Both the position numbers and the translations under genes were made by a program. From Ramazzottius varieornatus (lineage: Eukaryota; Tardigrada; Eutardigrada; Parachela; Ramazzottiidae), in NCBI GenBank assembly GCA_001949185.1, contig BDGG01000011.1:1125878-1189877 (forward strand): DNA of 64,000 nt. The letters run 5' to 3'. Shown piece after piece: positions 1 through 12,100 of the stretch; within the stretch, counting starts at the first letter, position 1, and each line of letters opens with the position of its first letter. Below the pieces are notes generated by a model, which saw only the letters and a list, made by a program, of their open reading frames with translations, searched no databases and was not told where the DNA came from.

Positions 1-2089
1 TGGTAACAAGGGTCTCAATGTACCTGCCTCTTCCGGCGTTAACCGTAACTGTATTGTCACATGTGGTCCGCGTTGGATCACTTGTAAAAGTTACCTTATT
101 CATGTACGTAGAAATAACGTGAAAAAGTTGTTCTGCCCACTGAAAAAACCAAGCGTTCATGGTATGAGGCTGGGTCTGGGTAAGATTTCCCGATCATTTA
201 ACGCACAATAGTTTATTGCTCTGTAATTGTAATTGCATTGGATAAAACGACAGCGAGTTAGACCAAACGAAGGCGTTATGGCACCTGGGAAGGGCTGCCG
301 CATCTCTTGGTCTAAAAAGTCTCGCTCGCACTTGAATCGATTAGATTTAGAGGTAAGGTATGAGGAAAAAGGTCCAGCTTTTCTAACACGCATACTTTGC
401 CTGGTAAAATTCTGAAAGTAGCCCTGCCCCCTGCGAAGCCAGACAAAATCAGCTGGCGGCTGAGCAGAAGTTAGCGAAGTTCTGGCTAGTTAGCATTCGC
501 AGTTCATTATAGGCCTTGGCTCAACGATCGATAACTCTAGACCGAAAATTCTGCGAGGTTTTTGACAACAGTTATGGATATCGACATATCTGATCCCAGC
601 GTGCCTAGATTCCGTTTCTTCCAGTGTCAGGATGTAGCCAGAGGCTCATCCCTAATTCTAACAGAAGATGGGATGATACGCTGGTTATTGTGAGGTAGTC
701 TCACTCAGACAAACCGTCGATTTTTGATCTCCCTCCGATGACGTCATGCGAAACCGGAAGACAAACAGCTGTCCTTAAAGCTCGTACAAACCTGCTTTTT
801 TGCACTTCCCATGCAAGGTCCTGCACCCGGCACTGGAACTACTTGCATGCTACAGTTTGACATCTGGATACATCCAGTTTTACCATCGTAAACCGAGATA
901 TGAGCAACTAACTTCCACTAGTGAGTTACCGTGTCGCGCAGTCGATCGTTCGACGCTGGATCATCAACATAAAGAAAAATTCTGGAAGTTGTGGAGAAAG
1001 CTCGCTGGAGATGCCGCAGGACATCTCGAAAATATCACAATCAGGGTAAAGTGGTTTCTGGTAAACTGGACGTAGTAAAAAAAGGGTCGTCCCCAGCGAG
1101 AGATTTATGTAAATTTTGTCAAAGCAATATGTTCTCGCTCGAAGCCGGCAAGCCGTTCCGATTTTCGATAGAAATCAGGTGAAAACTGTGATGGCACGCC
1201 GAAGCACGCCATCCTGACCTCGTCATTTCTACTTGGTCTAGCTCATATGGGTATCACCATATGAGAACGTGTGCAAACGGGTTATGACCAGATTGTTCAG
1301 GAGAGCATTTTAAAGTTTTCGGACCCAAGGGCAAACATAGACGGGACTTGTATCTACATCAAACAGACGCTGAGGAAAATAAATCTGAAGTCGAAATCGA
1401 GTTTCGACCACAGATCAGAGAGTTAGAAAGAACAAGGTGGAAGCACCGAATTCCCGTTTTCTGCATAATCAGCACGCGGATCTGTTGTATGGGCTGTGAG
1501 CAGTTATTCTAATCAACTATTAATATACTGACAGTGCAGAGACGACCTGCGCCAGAAGTGCTCGCTAGTACGGGTCTCAAACTGGAGCGCGTTGCTCGTG
1601 TGAAGACAGGCTCTTAACAACCCTGTGGTTTTCGAAAGGTATTCTCAAATCTTCCAGCCACTCGTTCTGACTTTATTACCACGGCACAGTGCGGCGAAAT
1701 GAATCTGCGGTACAGTTCAATGTTTCAAACAACCTGATGTCATAAGATACCGATTCGGAGGCAAAATACTTTGGAAGCATTCTGATATGGAGATACCAGT
1801 ATGTGGCTTAGTGGCATAGCTTAGAGCGCCCTCTGCAGGAAGCGTGCTCTCCGATATCGGATTCCATTTTCAAACGAATATTCACTTTAAAATTTCTCTC
1901 CTCATGATCTCTCGCCGATCCCCATCTCTCCGTAACTTAGAGGGAAGCAAAGTGTGAGTGGATGCTTAAGAATTAATTTGGGAATTCGGAACCTGATGGT
2001 AGCTGGGAAAATTGTCGGTTAGTCATCAACTATTCGCGAGTTCGGCGAGTCAGAAAAGTTAGGACTTGGTCCTCGAACCGCTAAAAGAA
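1..2089. other. Unassigned DNA, no convincing gene
   Basis: No open frame here shows a recognisable domain or a consistent splice structure. The one notable segment is about 1243-1345, which matches in inverted orientation a segment near 59,815-59,905. Both can be read as a peptide containing DQI-Q-SI-KFSDP, so they are copies of one dispersed repeat or old gene fragment. The rest looks like ordinary intergenic sequence. Confidence 0.5.
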
Positions 2090-3271
2090 CTAAATTTGAT
2101 GCAGCAGCTGGAATATACTATGTGACGACATACTTCCCCAGGCCGTCGTATAAACGTTATCGATGAACTGCGTCATCGTGTAATTTCCGTTGATAGCAAT
2201 GCACACAGAGCGACCAGAGAACCCTGTGGCCGCGTCGTCCATGTCCTCCTTGCACGTAACTTTGTCTTGATTACACCTTGATCGGATCACATCTGGAGGT
2301 CCTAGCGTCTGACCTGGTATCAAGTATAGTCCGGTGGGATTGCATACGTAGCATTCGGTAATGATTGGCTCTGCAGAACATTCACACAACAAATTTAGCG
2401 CATGAAGGTTCAACAACGTCGAAAGTACAGTGTAAGTGCATTCCTTCCGGTGTAAATTTTTGATTGGTTTGATTTTGTAAGCTGTTCACAGCTGTGGTAG
2501 TCTTGTGGACACAACTGCCAGTCGAAAATCTGCACCGGAAGGGTTGCACTTTCAACACTGTCCATCCCAGTCTGTGATCGAATTTGATTAGTTCGGCGTG
2601 TCTGGACAAGCTTACTGTGACTCTAATAAGGCGCCCACAACTGCTAATAAAATTTGACCAGGGCTGGGAAGCTCTTTCGACATTGTACTACGTAAAAGAA
2701 TGGTCTACTTGGAGTGGTGGGCGGGGTGGGTTTCGTTGTGGAAGGTCTCGTGGACGGTAAAGTAGATGCCGTTGTAGTGCTTGTTGTAGTCGAAGTCGTT
2801 GTAGTTAAAGTCGTTGTGGACGTGGTGGTAGAAGCTGTTGTGGTGGAAGCAGTTGTTGGTCTGGTTGTAGTGGCTGAAGGCGTAGAAGGTCGCGTCGGTA
2901 TAGTTGGATTACCAGTCCATCCCAAGGGAAGTCTCGAATGTTGTCCGCCCACTACAGCGCAAAATCCCATACAGTACAAGTACTACTGTAAATGATTTCA
3001 GTCACCACTGTGCCTGATGAATCGTAAATTAGGCCATCGTCTGAAAGGTGGTTTGGGCCTAACATTACAGCAATGTGTTTTCGCTTGTGTAGGTATACGT
3101 ACTGCGAACAGCAAGTCCGAAAATGTACTCGTCCTCGAAATTCCGGAATCGGTACGGAGGTTTCGGCGTGGAGACCCAAAACGAACTCGATACTCGACAC
3201 GTCGTGAGTATCACAAAAAGCACAAGCGGATAGTTCATCCCGATCTTGGAATCACCCGGTGGCTTCCACAT
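2090..3271 (-). CDS. Secreted Thr-rich / Ly6-like locus (exons unresolved)
   Basis: Several adjacent minus-strand open segments look coding, but I could not join them with confidence. At 3065-3238 an ATG opens a hydrophobic signal peptide (MNYPLVLFVILTTCRVSSS). At 2644-2979 lies a mucin-like tract of Thr runs broken by Ser, Ala and Pro, expected to be O-glycosylated. At 2090-2370, after the acceptor gttctgcag, a segment starts ECYVCNPTGLY and continues with RC, TC and VC cysteines. That spacing resembles the Ly6/quiver-type protein encoded at 46.6-51.9 kb, though the closing C-x-C-x4-CN motif is not visible. It could be one secreted protein or two neighbouring genes. The opposite strand of the Thr tract is open but would encode an implausible Val-rich protein. 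Confidence 0.4.
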
Positions 3272-3763
3272 TGAAGCGACAAAATCCTATAGACAGTGAG
3301 GAGTATTGCAAGGACTCTGAACGTGCTTGGTAAGCAGCCGACCAGGAAAACATTTGGTCAGCTGGCGCATGAAGCGCAGAACATTCCACACGAAGGCTGC
3401 AACCGAAACACTTTTACGCTGCTAAATACGTCGATGTGCCCGAGCAACAAGTATCAGTCATCGTCGCAGCTACATTTATCGAGACAGCACCCATCAATTC
3501 CAGCAGTACTCTGCGAAAACCATCCTTCGGCTAATTTTACTTAGCGCACTTTGGTCTTTCTCTGTCCTTCTGCGTGTTTCTTCCGAAATTCATCCTCCGC
3601 TCGGTGCGAGTTCAGTCAATCCGACCGTGTCGGATATTTTGCTCGTTTGTTTGTCAGATTACAGAAAAAGAGAACAGAAGCTCGCTGCTCGAATATTATG
3701 ACAGTATAATCTACCATACCGGCAAACCCAAACATTTCCACCAGTGTAGCGATGGAATCAGTA
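3272..3763. other. Intergenic, between Ly6/mucin-like locus and Herp 3' end
   Basis: Nothing recognisable. It lies upstream of the signal-peptide exon on the minus strand and downstream of the Herp stop codon, so it should hold the Herp 3'UTR and the neighbour's promoter. Confidence 0.4.
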
Positions 3764-5389
3764 TCAGTTGATAATTTGTGCGACATTCTCAGGTACAAGA
3801 GACGTAATGAAGCCAACAACAATATTTACAGCCGTACTGAACAAGCCAGGGTTAACCGGTGGCGCCACCACTTCCGCTTGTGCGTTCCCTTCCCCTTCTT
3901 GTCCTTCCACCGCATTCACCTGGTTAGCTCGTTCAGCTTCGCGTTGTTGTCGTTGATGTCTGGCTCGCCACTGAACAAAGTCCCGGACCGTATTGAACAG
4001 CAAGATAATGCTGACCATGGTGAAGGCCCAGAAGAAGCGACTGGTAGATGAGGAGACGTAGATGGCGACGATCAGGGCCACCAGTCGGAAACAGGTGTAG
4101 AACCAGTCGAAGGCGTCACGACGACCCACCTCGTCCTCGTTGATGACGTTGCCTCCTTGCGCAGCGTTCATAACGACTTGAGGAATTCGCTCGGGCTCGG
4201 CAGGTCGGTGGTTAGGTTGCGGCACTGCAAGTGCTTGCGGAACGTGCGGTGAGGGTAGATGCTGGTATGGAATGCCGGGAGGAAACATCGACATCTGACT
4301 GTGAAAACAACAACACTTTGAACAATCTTACCACTTTTCGTTCGATTTCGGCCGCAAGTTTTAAAGGTTCTAAGCTTTCATCACTGCGTAAATTTCTTGC
4401 AAAGTTCTTTTTCACTTCTCGTTTGCCGTAAGGTAGTTTTCGAATTGTTTTGTGTTCTTTTCGATTTTGTTCGACTCTGTCGCGTCCTGAGTGTTACACC
4501 ATATTCTTCTCCTAGAGTAAGGTTGTGGCTTTTGAGATATACCGATACCTGTAATAGTATTGCTGGATGTAAGCGTTGTACATCTGGAAATACTGAGCCA
4601 TCTGCACTTCATCGGGTGTGTAGGCAGCCGACAACGACGCTGGAGCTGCAAACGTTGTGAAGCTGTTCTCTCCGGCGTTCTGTATCCGTTGATTCCTCTG
4701 CCGGAGACCATCATTCCGGACCGCAGGGATCGCCGTTAAAGTTGTGGAAGGAACTGTGGTAGCTGGTCGCCAGACAAGGTGAAGAACTGGCAGAGATCCG
4801 GAAGGAACCTGCAGCGGAAAAGAATTAGGTGATTCAGCACAGGGCAGTCCTGTGGCTTGACCGTAAATAAGCCAAATCAACAGCGTGACCAGATCCTAAT
4901 AGGAAACATTGGTCAGTCGACACGACTTCAACGACAAGACAGCCTGATTTCTATTTTAATAGCCCAAATCCGAAGTCGAAGCGGTTCAATCAAGATAACC
5001 AGTCAATCAGGAGAACAAATCCAACAATCAACAATTAATTGCACCAGCAAGAAAGTTGAATTTTTCGCATGTTTCTTGCTACCGACTTACCGAACTGAAA
5101 CATTCCTTCAAGACAGCCGAGTCTGGTAAGATCTTCCCACAGAGTATCAGCTTTTGGCTATCTGGACTCTGGAGAAACAGAAGCGGAAGTGTAAAGCCAC
5201 ACTAGCGGGCTGAGCAGAGAAAAGGGGAGCAGCATCAAAACTTACGGGATTCCTGGGAATGACTCGTGCCAAGTGTTCCTTCAGCTGCCTGACATTCCAG
5301 TTCAGCGACGCCCTGACAGTCTCATCTACCACTCTATCCGTTAGCAAAGGTGTCTTGACCAAAATATCCACCGTAGGGTTGATATCCAT
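3764..5389 (-). CDS. HERPUD2-like: Herp-like ER-stress / ERAD membrane protein
   Basis: Four exons on the minus strand: 5246-5389, 5091-5168, 4549-4808 and 3764-4298 (phases 0, 0, 2), giving 338 aa. Herp proteins are ER-membrane proteins with a cytosolic ubiquitin-like (UBL) domain that organise ER-associated degradation complexes. The N-terminus (MDINPTVDILVKTPLL, then SQKLILCGKILPDSAVLKE, then VLHLVW) is a UBL fold of the Herp type. The middle has a Tyr/Gln-rich patch (QYFQMYNAYIQQYYY) as in Herp. Near residue 200-260 are two hydrophobic segments (FYTCFRLVALIVAIYV and FFWAFTMVSIILLF) after the conserved RDAFDWFY, the membrane hairpin of the family. The length is slightly below human Herp proteins (about 390-400 aa). 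Upstream DNA has ER-stress-like elements (separate entry). HERPUD1 versus HERPUD2 orthology is not settled. Confidence 0.88.
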
Positions 5390-6105
5390 CGTGCAGGGAG
5401 TACGACCGAGAACAGCAAAATAATCACGGACAGCGCTACGCAACTTGAAAGGTTCCCTTCCGAAACTCCGCTATATTCCTCGCTTCCTTGCTCCACTCGT
5501 CTGACAGATCTTCTAGCTTTTATACAGCAGGCAAAATCAGAACAACAGACCTGTTCTTGAATCCTCCGGCTTGAAAGTCGGACTGAAAATCTGAGAATTT
5601 TGCTGAAGGCAAAATCAAAATAATTTTGCAAAAATAAACAAACCTTGATTCCACAACTATCTAGTCGATCACGTGAGTGGTATTGTACTGCGAACTGCTG
5701 AATAGTCACGTGCGAACCATTTCCAAGTCCATACCGTAGCAGCCAATCGAATTTCCGCACGTACAGGTGACTCCGCCTGTCCCCGCTTTACGTCAGCGAA
5801 CCGGAAGTGGCTTCCACTAAAGCAGCAGTAAATTCAACTGGTTCGGGAGACGTTCCCTACACTTCTCTCGCATCTCATCGTTACCAACTACAAGCTAATC
5901 CTTCAATGGACTAAAATAAATAAAATAAAATGGGAAAATTTCCCGAGAAGAATGAACCGGAAGAATGATGGATAGGAGTCCATTCGAACTTCTGATGTTC
6001 CACACAGTTAAATTATCAATGACGTAGTACCAGAGGTTTTTAGAAAAACGAAGAGAAGATAAAATTCGAAGGTAGACGACATTAGAAAAAGACTCAGTTA
6101 CACCT
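5390..6105. other. Intergenic: Herp upstream region and AlaRS 3' flank
   Basis: Holds the presumed Herp promoter (ER-stress-like site at 5743-5761) and the 3' flank of alanyl-tRNA synthetase. An A/T-rich stretch with repeated AAATAAA at about 5912-5930 is the only other obvious feature. No further gene seen. Confidence 0.5.
5743..5761. promoter_or_regulatory. ER-stress element-like site upstream of Herp gene
   Basis: CCAAT, nine bases, then GCACG. The ER-stress element bound by NF-Y plus ATF6/XBP1 is CCAAT-N9-CCACG, so this differs at one base with exact spacing. It lies about 350 bases upstream of the Herp start codon. Two CACGTG boxes (about 5673-5678 and 5707-5712) and TTACGTCAGC (about 5788-5797) lie close by; all contain ACGT cores. 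Mammalian HERPUD1 is a known target of this pathway. Function here is inferred. Confidence 0.4.
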
Positions 6106-9100
6106 CTATAGAGTTCCCAGTTTCATTTCAGCAAACTTTCGAGCCAGCTCGACGGCTTCATTCACCTTGCCCACATTGCTGCCTACAGCCTGGGCGTTCA
6201 GCTCCTTACCCCCACCTTTGCCGTTGATAACTCCGCTGACTTGCAGCACCCACTCGATGGCCTTGAAACCCTTGTCCTTCACCAAACTATCCGTCACGGA
6301 AGACAGAACGCAGCACTTGCCTTCATCGTCGTCGACAGAGAAGAGCATGATGGCGGCATCCTCTCCGCCAGGCACACCACGCATCACCTTGACAACGGCG
6401 TCCAGGGCTTTTGAGTTGCTTCCGACATCCACCAGTGCAACAAAAACCTACGGGAAAATCCAAGTTGGGATTTATGACCTCAAATATAAACTCGACATGA
6501 TCGTCTTTCCAAGCGACGCGCCCCACCAGCCAACAACACTGCTAACGTGCACAACTTGGGCAAATAAACTGCACCGGATCGTTTTCCGAAGTGGCGCGCC
6601 CGTCCGGCCAAATAACACCGGAAACGAGCGCCACTTGGGCAAACAAATTCGACAAGCTAACATTTTCCAAGTGGCGCAGGCGTTCAGCCAATAACACTGA
6701 AAGCACGCGCCACTTGAAAAACCAATCTAATCGATTTTCTTCGGTAATCTTCCTTCGAGTTCGTATTACTTTTACTACGTACCATTTCTCAACGAAAAAA
6801 GAGATTTTTATTCCGATTTTCGGATAAGTTAGTGTTATAGTGAATAAAATTCGCACCTTTCTGCCATCACCGCTAGCGACCATTTCCTTCATCTTCTCAT
6901 TCACGGCCAGCACTTTAGCCGCCTTTCTTTCCTTATCTTTATTATCCAGTTCCTTCTTCAAAGCTGTCAGTTCATTCCTTAGCCGATCCTTTTGCCAGAC
7001 AGCCATCACAGCCTGGTTGATCTCCTCAAACAGGTCGTTCAGTTCTTTTGTTATAACTTTCTGCTGAGCGCCACTACTGTCCCCCACCACACTATTCTTT
7101 ATTCTCTCTACCTTCTCCTTGTACCGGTCACTCCGCCCCAGCGCAGTCTTGGCTTCAGGACCGGTCAAGGCTACAATGCGCCGAATACCTTTGGCGATGG
7201 CTTCTTCCGTCACGATAACAAAGTCACCAATGTGGCCGCTCCTGATGAGGTGTGTGCCACCACAAAACTCAACCGAGTGCCTATAACCTTCACCGTTCTC
7301 CGGCTGTTCTAAGAGCTCCTCGACGGGCTTGCCCACGCTGACGATTCGGACGGGATCTGGGTATGTCTCGTCGAAGATGGCGCGAAGACCTACAAGAAGA
7401 AAGACAATTTTTGAAAAATTCCACCAGAAATTCCTTGCCGGAAACATTTAGAATATTCTTCGTTAGTTCGTTCCTCGATCCACATCCCATGCTTTTATGC
7501 GGACTTGTGACGCTGGATTTCACGGTGAGTACACACCTGGACTAATGCCGGGAATGCCGGGAATATTCCCACCCAAGCCAGTCCAGAATTAGAGTACCGG
7601 GAAAATCCCGCCCAAACATGGAGACCGGAACGTCTGCCTGGGAAGACCGGGAACGCTAATTGGGGTGGGAATTGCAATTAATACTAGTGATAAATATAAA
7701 AACATAAGGCGAAACATGAGTCGATCCACCGACTTCCAGGTCTCGAGAATGTTTTTCTGATGCAGCGGTAACGTTTGCTAGCGTGATTAACATTTTTCCG
7801 TTTTCGTACTGATTAATGCTGGGCCGCGTGGCACTCTGCTACCTCGCTCCCTAAGGGCGTACGTCTACCTTGATTGTTGATTCTAACTACACAGTCCGAG
7901 CGTGCTCGAGACACCGTACGACATAACGTAACTCGTGTTGCCAGCTGTACGATCGGCAACCATGCGACTGGGTAACTAGGTAGAAAGGTAGATGATGATA
8001 CAATGGTACAATCGCCAGGGTGGGTAGATTGGTTGATCACTAGTAGTTGACCATTGGGCTTGGTAGATTAACCAATAGTGGCTAACCGCTGGTCTTGCTG
8101 TCTTGACCACTAGTGGTTGACCATTGGGCTTGGTAGATTAACCAATAGTGGCTAACCGCTGGTCTTGCTGTCTTGACCACTAGTGGTTGACCATTGGGCT
8201 TGGTAGATTAACCAATAGTGGCTAACCGCTGGTCTTGCTGTCTTGACCACTAGTGGTTGACCATTGGGCTTTCTAGGTTGAGCACTAAGCGTCGGCCATT
8301 GGTTTTGCTATGTTTGACCACCGATACTATCCATCGGCATTGATAGGTTGACCGCCCGATCGCAGCTGGTTTATTGGCCCGTCCTTTCTGTCTATTGGTC
8401 AATGGGCGTGGTAACCGGTCTTGGCATTTTATTACGTCAGATGTGAATGAACCTTGGTTCCCATCCTCTGATCTTTCCGCCATGGGCTCAGGCTTGCAAT
8501 AGTTTTCCCAGTTTTAAGGGCTTTAGAATGCCTGAACATCTTTCTACGATGACTCAAACGGTCTATGATTCATTAAAAAGCTCCGCCAGAAGGCCAGCCT
8601 TTTGGGCGGACCTCTCGCAAAAGTTGTGGGACAGGCGGAAAGGACGGTAAAATGGAACTTCAACCGTAGAAAAGTACAACAGTGTGAATCGGTCATGTAC
8701 GTACGCGCTTCCGTACCACCGCTACCGTAGCGAAAATGCCTGTCCCAAATTTTACTGTCCCCCAATTAACCATCGTGCGTGTATTATTCATCACGGAACA
8801 GTCAGCTAGCACCGGGAACACCGCAAAACTTCCAAGCAAAACAATTGACCAGAAGGAGCCGAACGGGAGTGCTAGAAATGAAAAGTTGGATGGGAGTTGG
8901 AAAAACAGGATTATTCCAGAGTTTCACTATTTGCTAAACGTAGCTCTGTCTCACCCACGATAGACCCAAAGACTTTCCAAATAGTCAACCTCCTGCAGAA
9001 CCATTCAAGCCCACATTGGATTTGAATGTTCAAACAGCTGGAAGGGCTATCGAATGGCCATTCCACAAAGCTGAGCTTACCTATCGATCATTCCGCTACC

Positions 9101-12100
9101 AGGGGAGATCAGCTGATAAGATCTCTGATCCTCGTAATCTATGTATCTGAACGGAATCATACGCATGACTCAGGTCGAATACAGGAGTGCAGCTGTTCTA
9201 TGCAGTCAAGGTGTATTTGAAATCAAAATGAGAAATGCTGCTCAATCAGACGATGAATGTTCGGAGCAACAGCCAAGGCGGTTGTATAGTTGCTATGATC
9301 CTTGCATGTTCCAGTCCTCATCAAAACCAGATGCGTAACTTGCGGTACGCATCATTTGTCGTTCGGATCGTGTGTGATCAGTGAAGTAATTCGATTTGTT
9401 TTGTCGTTCTTTTTCCGTGTTCCCGACAGTAAGTCTTGAATGTCCTTTGAAGCAAAATTTGGAAAATTTCGCTGGCCACCGGCCGGCATTCTTTCTCTAC
9501 TTGAATTTTGAGTTTCGATGCTAGAAGTGCTCCTTCTTTTGTTTCAGAAGTCGCCAGATTCGGAAATAATCCACAATTATCCTCTCATGAAATTTTGTTT
9601 AGGCTGAATGTAGCTACCGAATGATCCTGTGAAATTTTCAGCCTGTATTTTTATGTAGTTCTCGTGTATGGCAATTTGAAAAGACTGATTCAAAAAAGCA
9701 ACTTAAATAATTAATAGATTTTCGAATTACAGGATTACATTCCCAGGCCAAGTCAGCCCTTAGCCCACCTCTGGCTGAGTAACGGCATAACTTAGCGCCT
9801 TCTACTGACTTCCGGTTGGGCGGCGCGGCCCTGAGCGAGATCGCTCAAGCAGGTCAGGGCCGTGCCGCCAACCGGAAGTCGGCTGTTTCAATGGTATCAA
9901 AACGCCTGGGAGATCTTTACGCAGGTTTTCCTGATTTTTTCACATGGTCAACGTCACAACTTGCTTCTTTTCCTGACAAAATTCTGAATTACCTTTAATT
10001 CGCTTGGCTTCACCGAGTGAAGCGTACTGGGCAAAGACTTCCTCGTTCTTGGAGATGAGGTCTTGAACGATGGCTTCAGTCTTCTTTACCTCGTCCACCT
10101 TCATACCAGAGCCGAAAGCGAAGTCGAAACGGAGACGATCAGGAGCGACGAGAGAGCCGCGTTGGTCGGCGCTTTGTGAGAGGACTTCGCGCAAGGCGAA
10201 GTTGAGTATGTGGGTCCCAGTGTGGTTGTTCATCACCAGCTTCCTTCGGTTCTACAATCAGTAAACGACATCTTTCACTACCACCATCGTTCCGAATCAA
10301 TCAAACACATCCAGTCATAATGAGAAGTCGAAATGTTGCTGAATAGGGCATAAGTAAATGATATTTCGGACCACAGCAAACAAACTCGACAAGATCGTTC
10401 TTCCAAGTGGCGCACGACTTCATCAAATGCTGTACCACTAGAAAGCGAAACCGCGCGCAACTTGGAACAACCATCTCGTCGAGTTCCATTGTCGAACGGC
10501 GCGTAGGTATGTTAACGCCGCTTGTTTTACCTCATCGATGAAGAGCTTCAGCTTGTCGCCGACTTTCAGGACTCCGTCCAAATGTCCAGTGTGCAGAACG
10601 TATCCACCACGAACCTGAACATTCTTAACTTGGAACTCCACCTCCTACAATAGAGGAAAGCAAAATAAGGATGAAGAGAAATTACTTCGAAACTGAAATC
10701 TTCCAATATGGGGAAAGTCAAATTACCTCGCTGCCTTCAAGAACCATGTAGCCTTCGTCGAAGATCTGGCCGCCCTGTTCAGCATAGAAGGAGCTTCTAT
10801 CCAGCACCACACCACATTCACCGGTCGCAGCTTCCTCCACGAAGCCCTTCTCCACTCTCAGTGCCAGCACTGTTCCCGCACACGGCTCAAAGCTGTACTT
10901 GTCTTCGGCTGGACGGCCATTCTGCTCGGCCTTGTAGGCGTACTTGGGTGTATCGTCCGTCGGTGGCACGTATCGGTCCTTCAGGTGTCCGATGGCGTGG
11001 ACGTCCAAGTCCAGCTTGGCGATACTGGCCACACTTTGTGCCTGTAAAAAACCGGATCGTTCAATCATTAATCAACCGAGAGCAGCTCCAGTACAATAAG
11101 CTCATACTGGGGAAAATCAAAGTGATCAAATAGTTCTCGTTTTCTACTTCAGCCCTTCATTGTTATTTTTCCGAATTGGAAATCTGTTTATGATAGTTTT
11201 TAACATTTTTTAATTTAGTTTATTGTACTGGTTTTCGGGCTTTCATGACAAATTATAGCTGCGCAGAACTAAGCCGTTAAATTTTTACCTGGGAAGCGAT
11301 GACAGCTTTCTTCTTGGCTTCTTCATAAGCCTCCATGTTAACTGTCAGGCCGTGTTCGTCAGCCATCAGTTGGGTGAGGTCAACGGGGAAGCCGTAGGTA
11401 TCGTAGAGACGCCAAGCGACATCACCAGGAAGAGTCTTTCCATCACCCATCTGAGCGATGGTTCGTTCCAGCAAACGTCTTCCGCGAGTCAACGTCCGCA
11501 AGAACTGCACCTCTTCTTCATCGATGATTTTTTTAACCTGCAAAAATAATTTCACACAATGTCATGGATCCATTGACTCCATTGGCCAGAAACAAAAACT
11601 AAACAAATTTCCCAGACGCGTCTCAGACAAGTTTTCAGCTTGTCTTGCATTTGGAAACACGCCTCACCGGGATGTACTAGTTCTGACCCCTTTATCCGAA
11701 GCACAAACCTCGTACTTTTTATCGTGACGAGTTTTTAAGCCAACTTCCGGTTTACGGCACGGCCTTGATTGCTTCATTCTAGACTCTAACAAGGCCGTGC
11801 CAGATGGTCGTTGCCGGGTTCACCGCACTTCTCTGCGCAAAAACCTGAGGTCTTCGCATGAAAACAATCAGGATGACGAGCCAAGGGAAGAAATGCTGGT
11901 GATAAGCTCCTGGAAGATTCCATGGCGATGAAAGTAAGGTTAAGGACGAAACTTACGCTTGAAGGGTCTTTCCTGACTTCAGGGAAAGCGCTGCCAAGGG
12001 TCTCAACAACCTGACGAACCAAACTGCTGAGGAATCCAGGCTTGGCGTTGAGTTTCTCGGATGAGTAGCGAATAGCTCGTCGAAGGATACGTCGCAAAAC

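Larger units (their letters stand above)
7390..9992. other. Large AlaRS intron 11, repeat-filled
   Basis: 2.6 kb between exon 11 (ends ...AAG CGA ATT AAA G) and exon 12 (starts GT CTT CGC). It holds a 70-bp tandem repeat (8037-8270), a MITE-like segment (about 8600-8765) and a GC-rich hairpin (9807-9880). No gene seen inside. Confidence 0.8.

Noticed and set aside
2714-2995. Val-rich plus-strand open frame
   Set aside because: It is the antisense of the Thr/Ser/Ala mucin-like tract; the minus strand gives a known protein type, the plus strand does not.
8037-8270. CRISPR-like array
   Set aside because: Direct tandem repeats without unique spacers, inside an intron of a eukaryotic gene.
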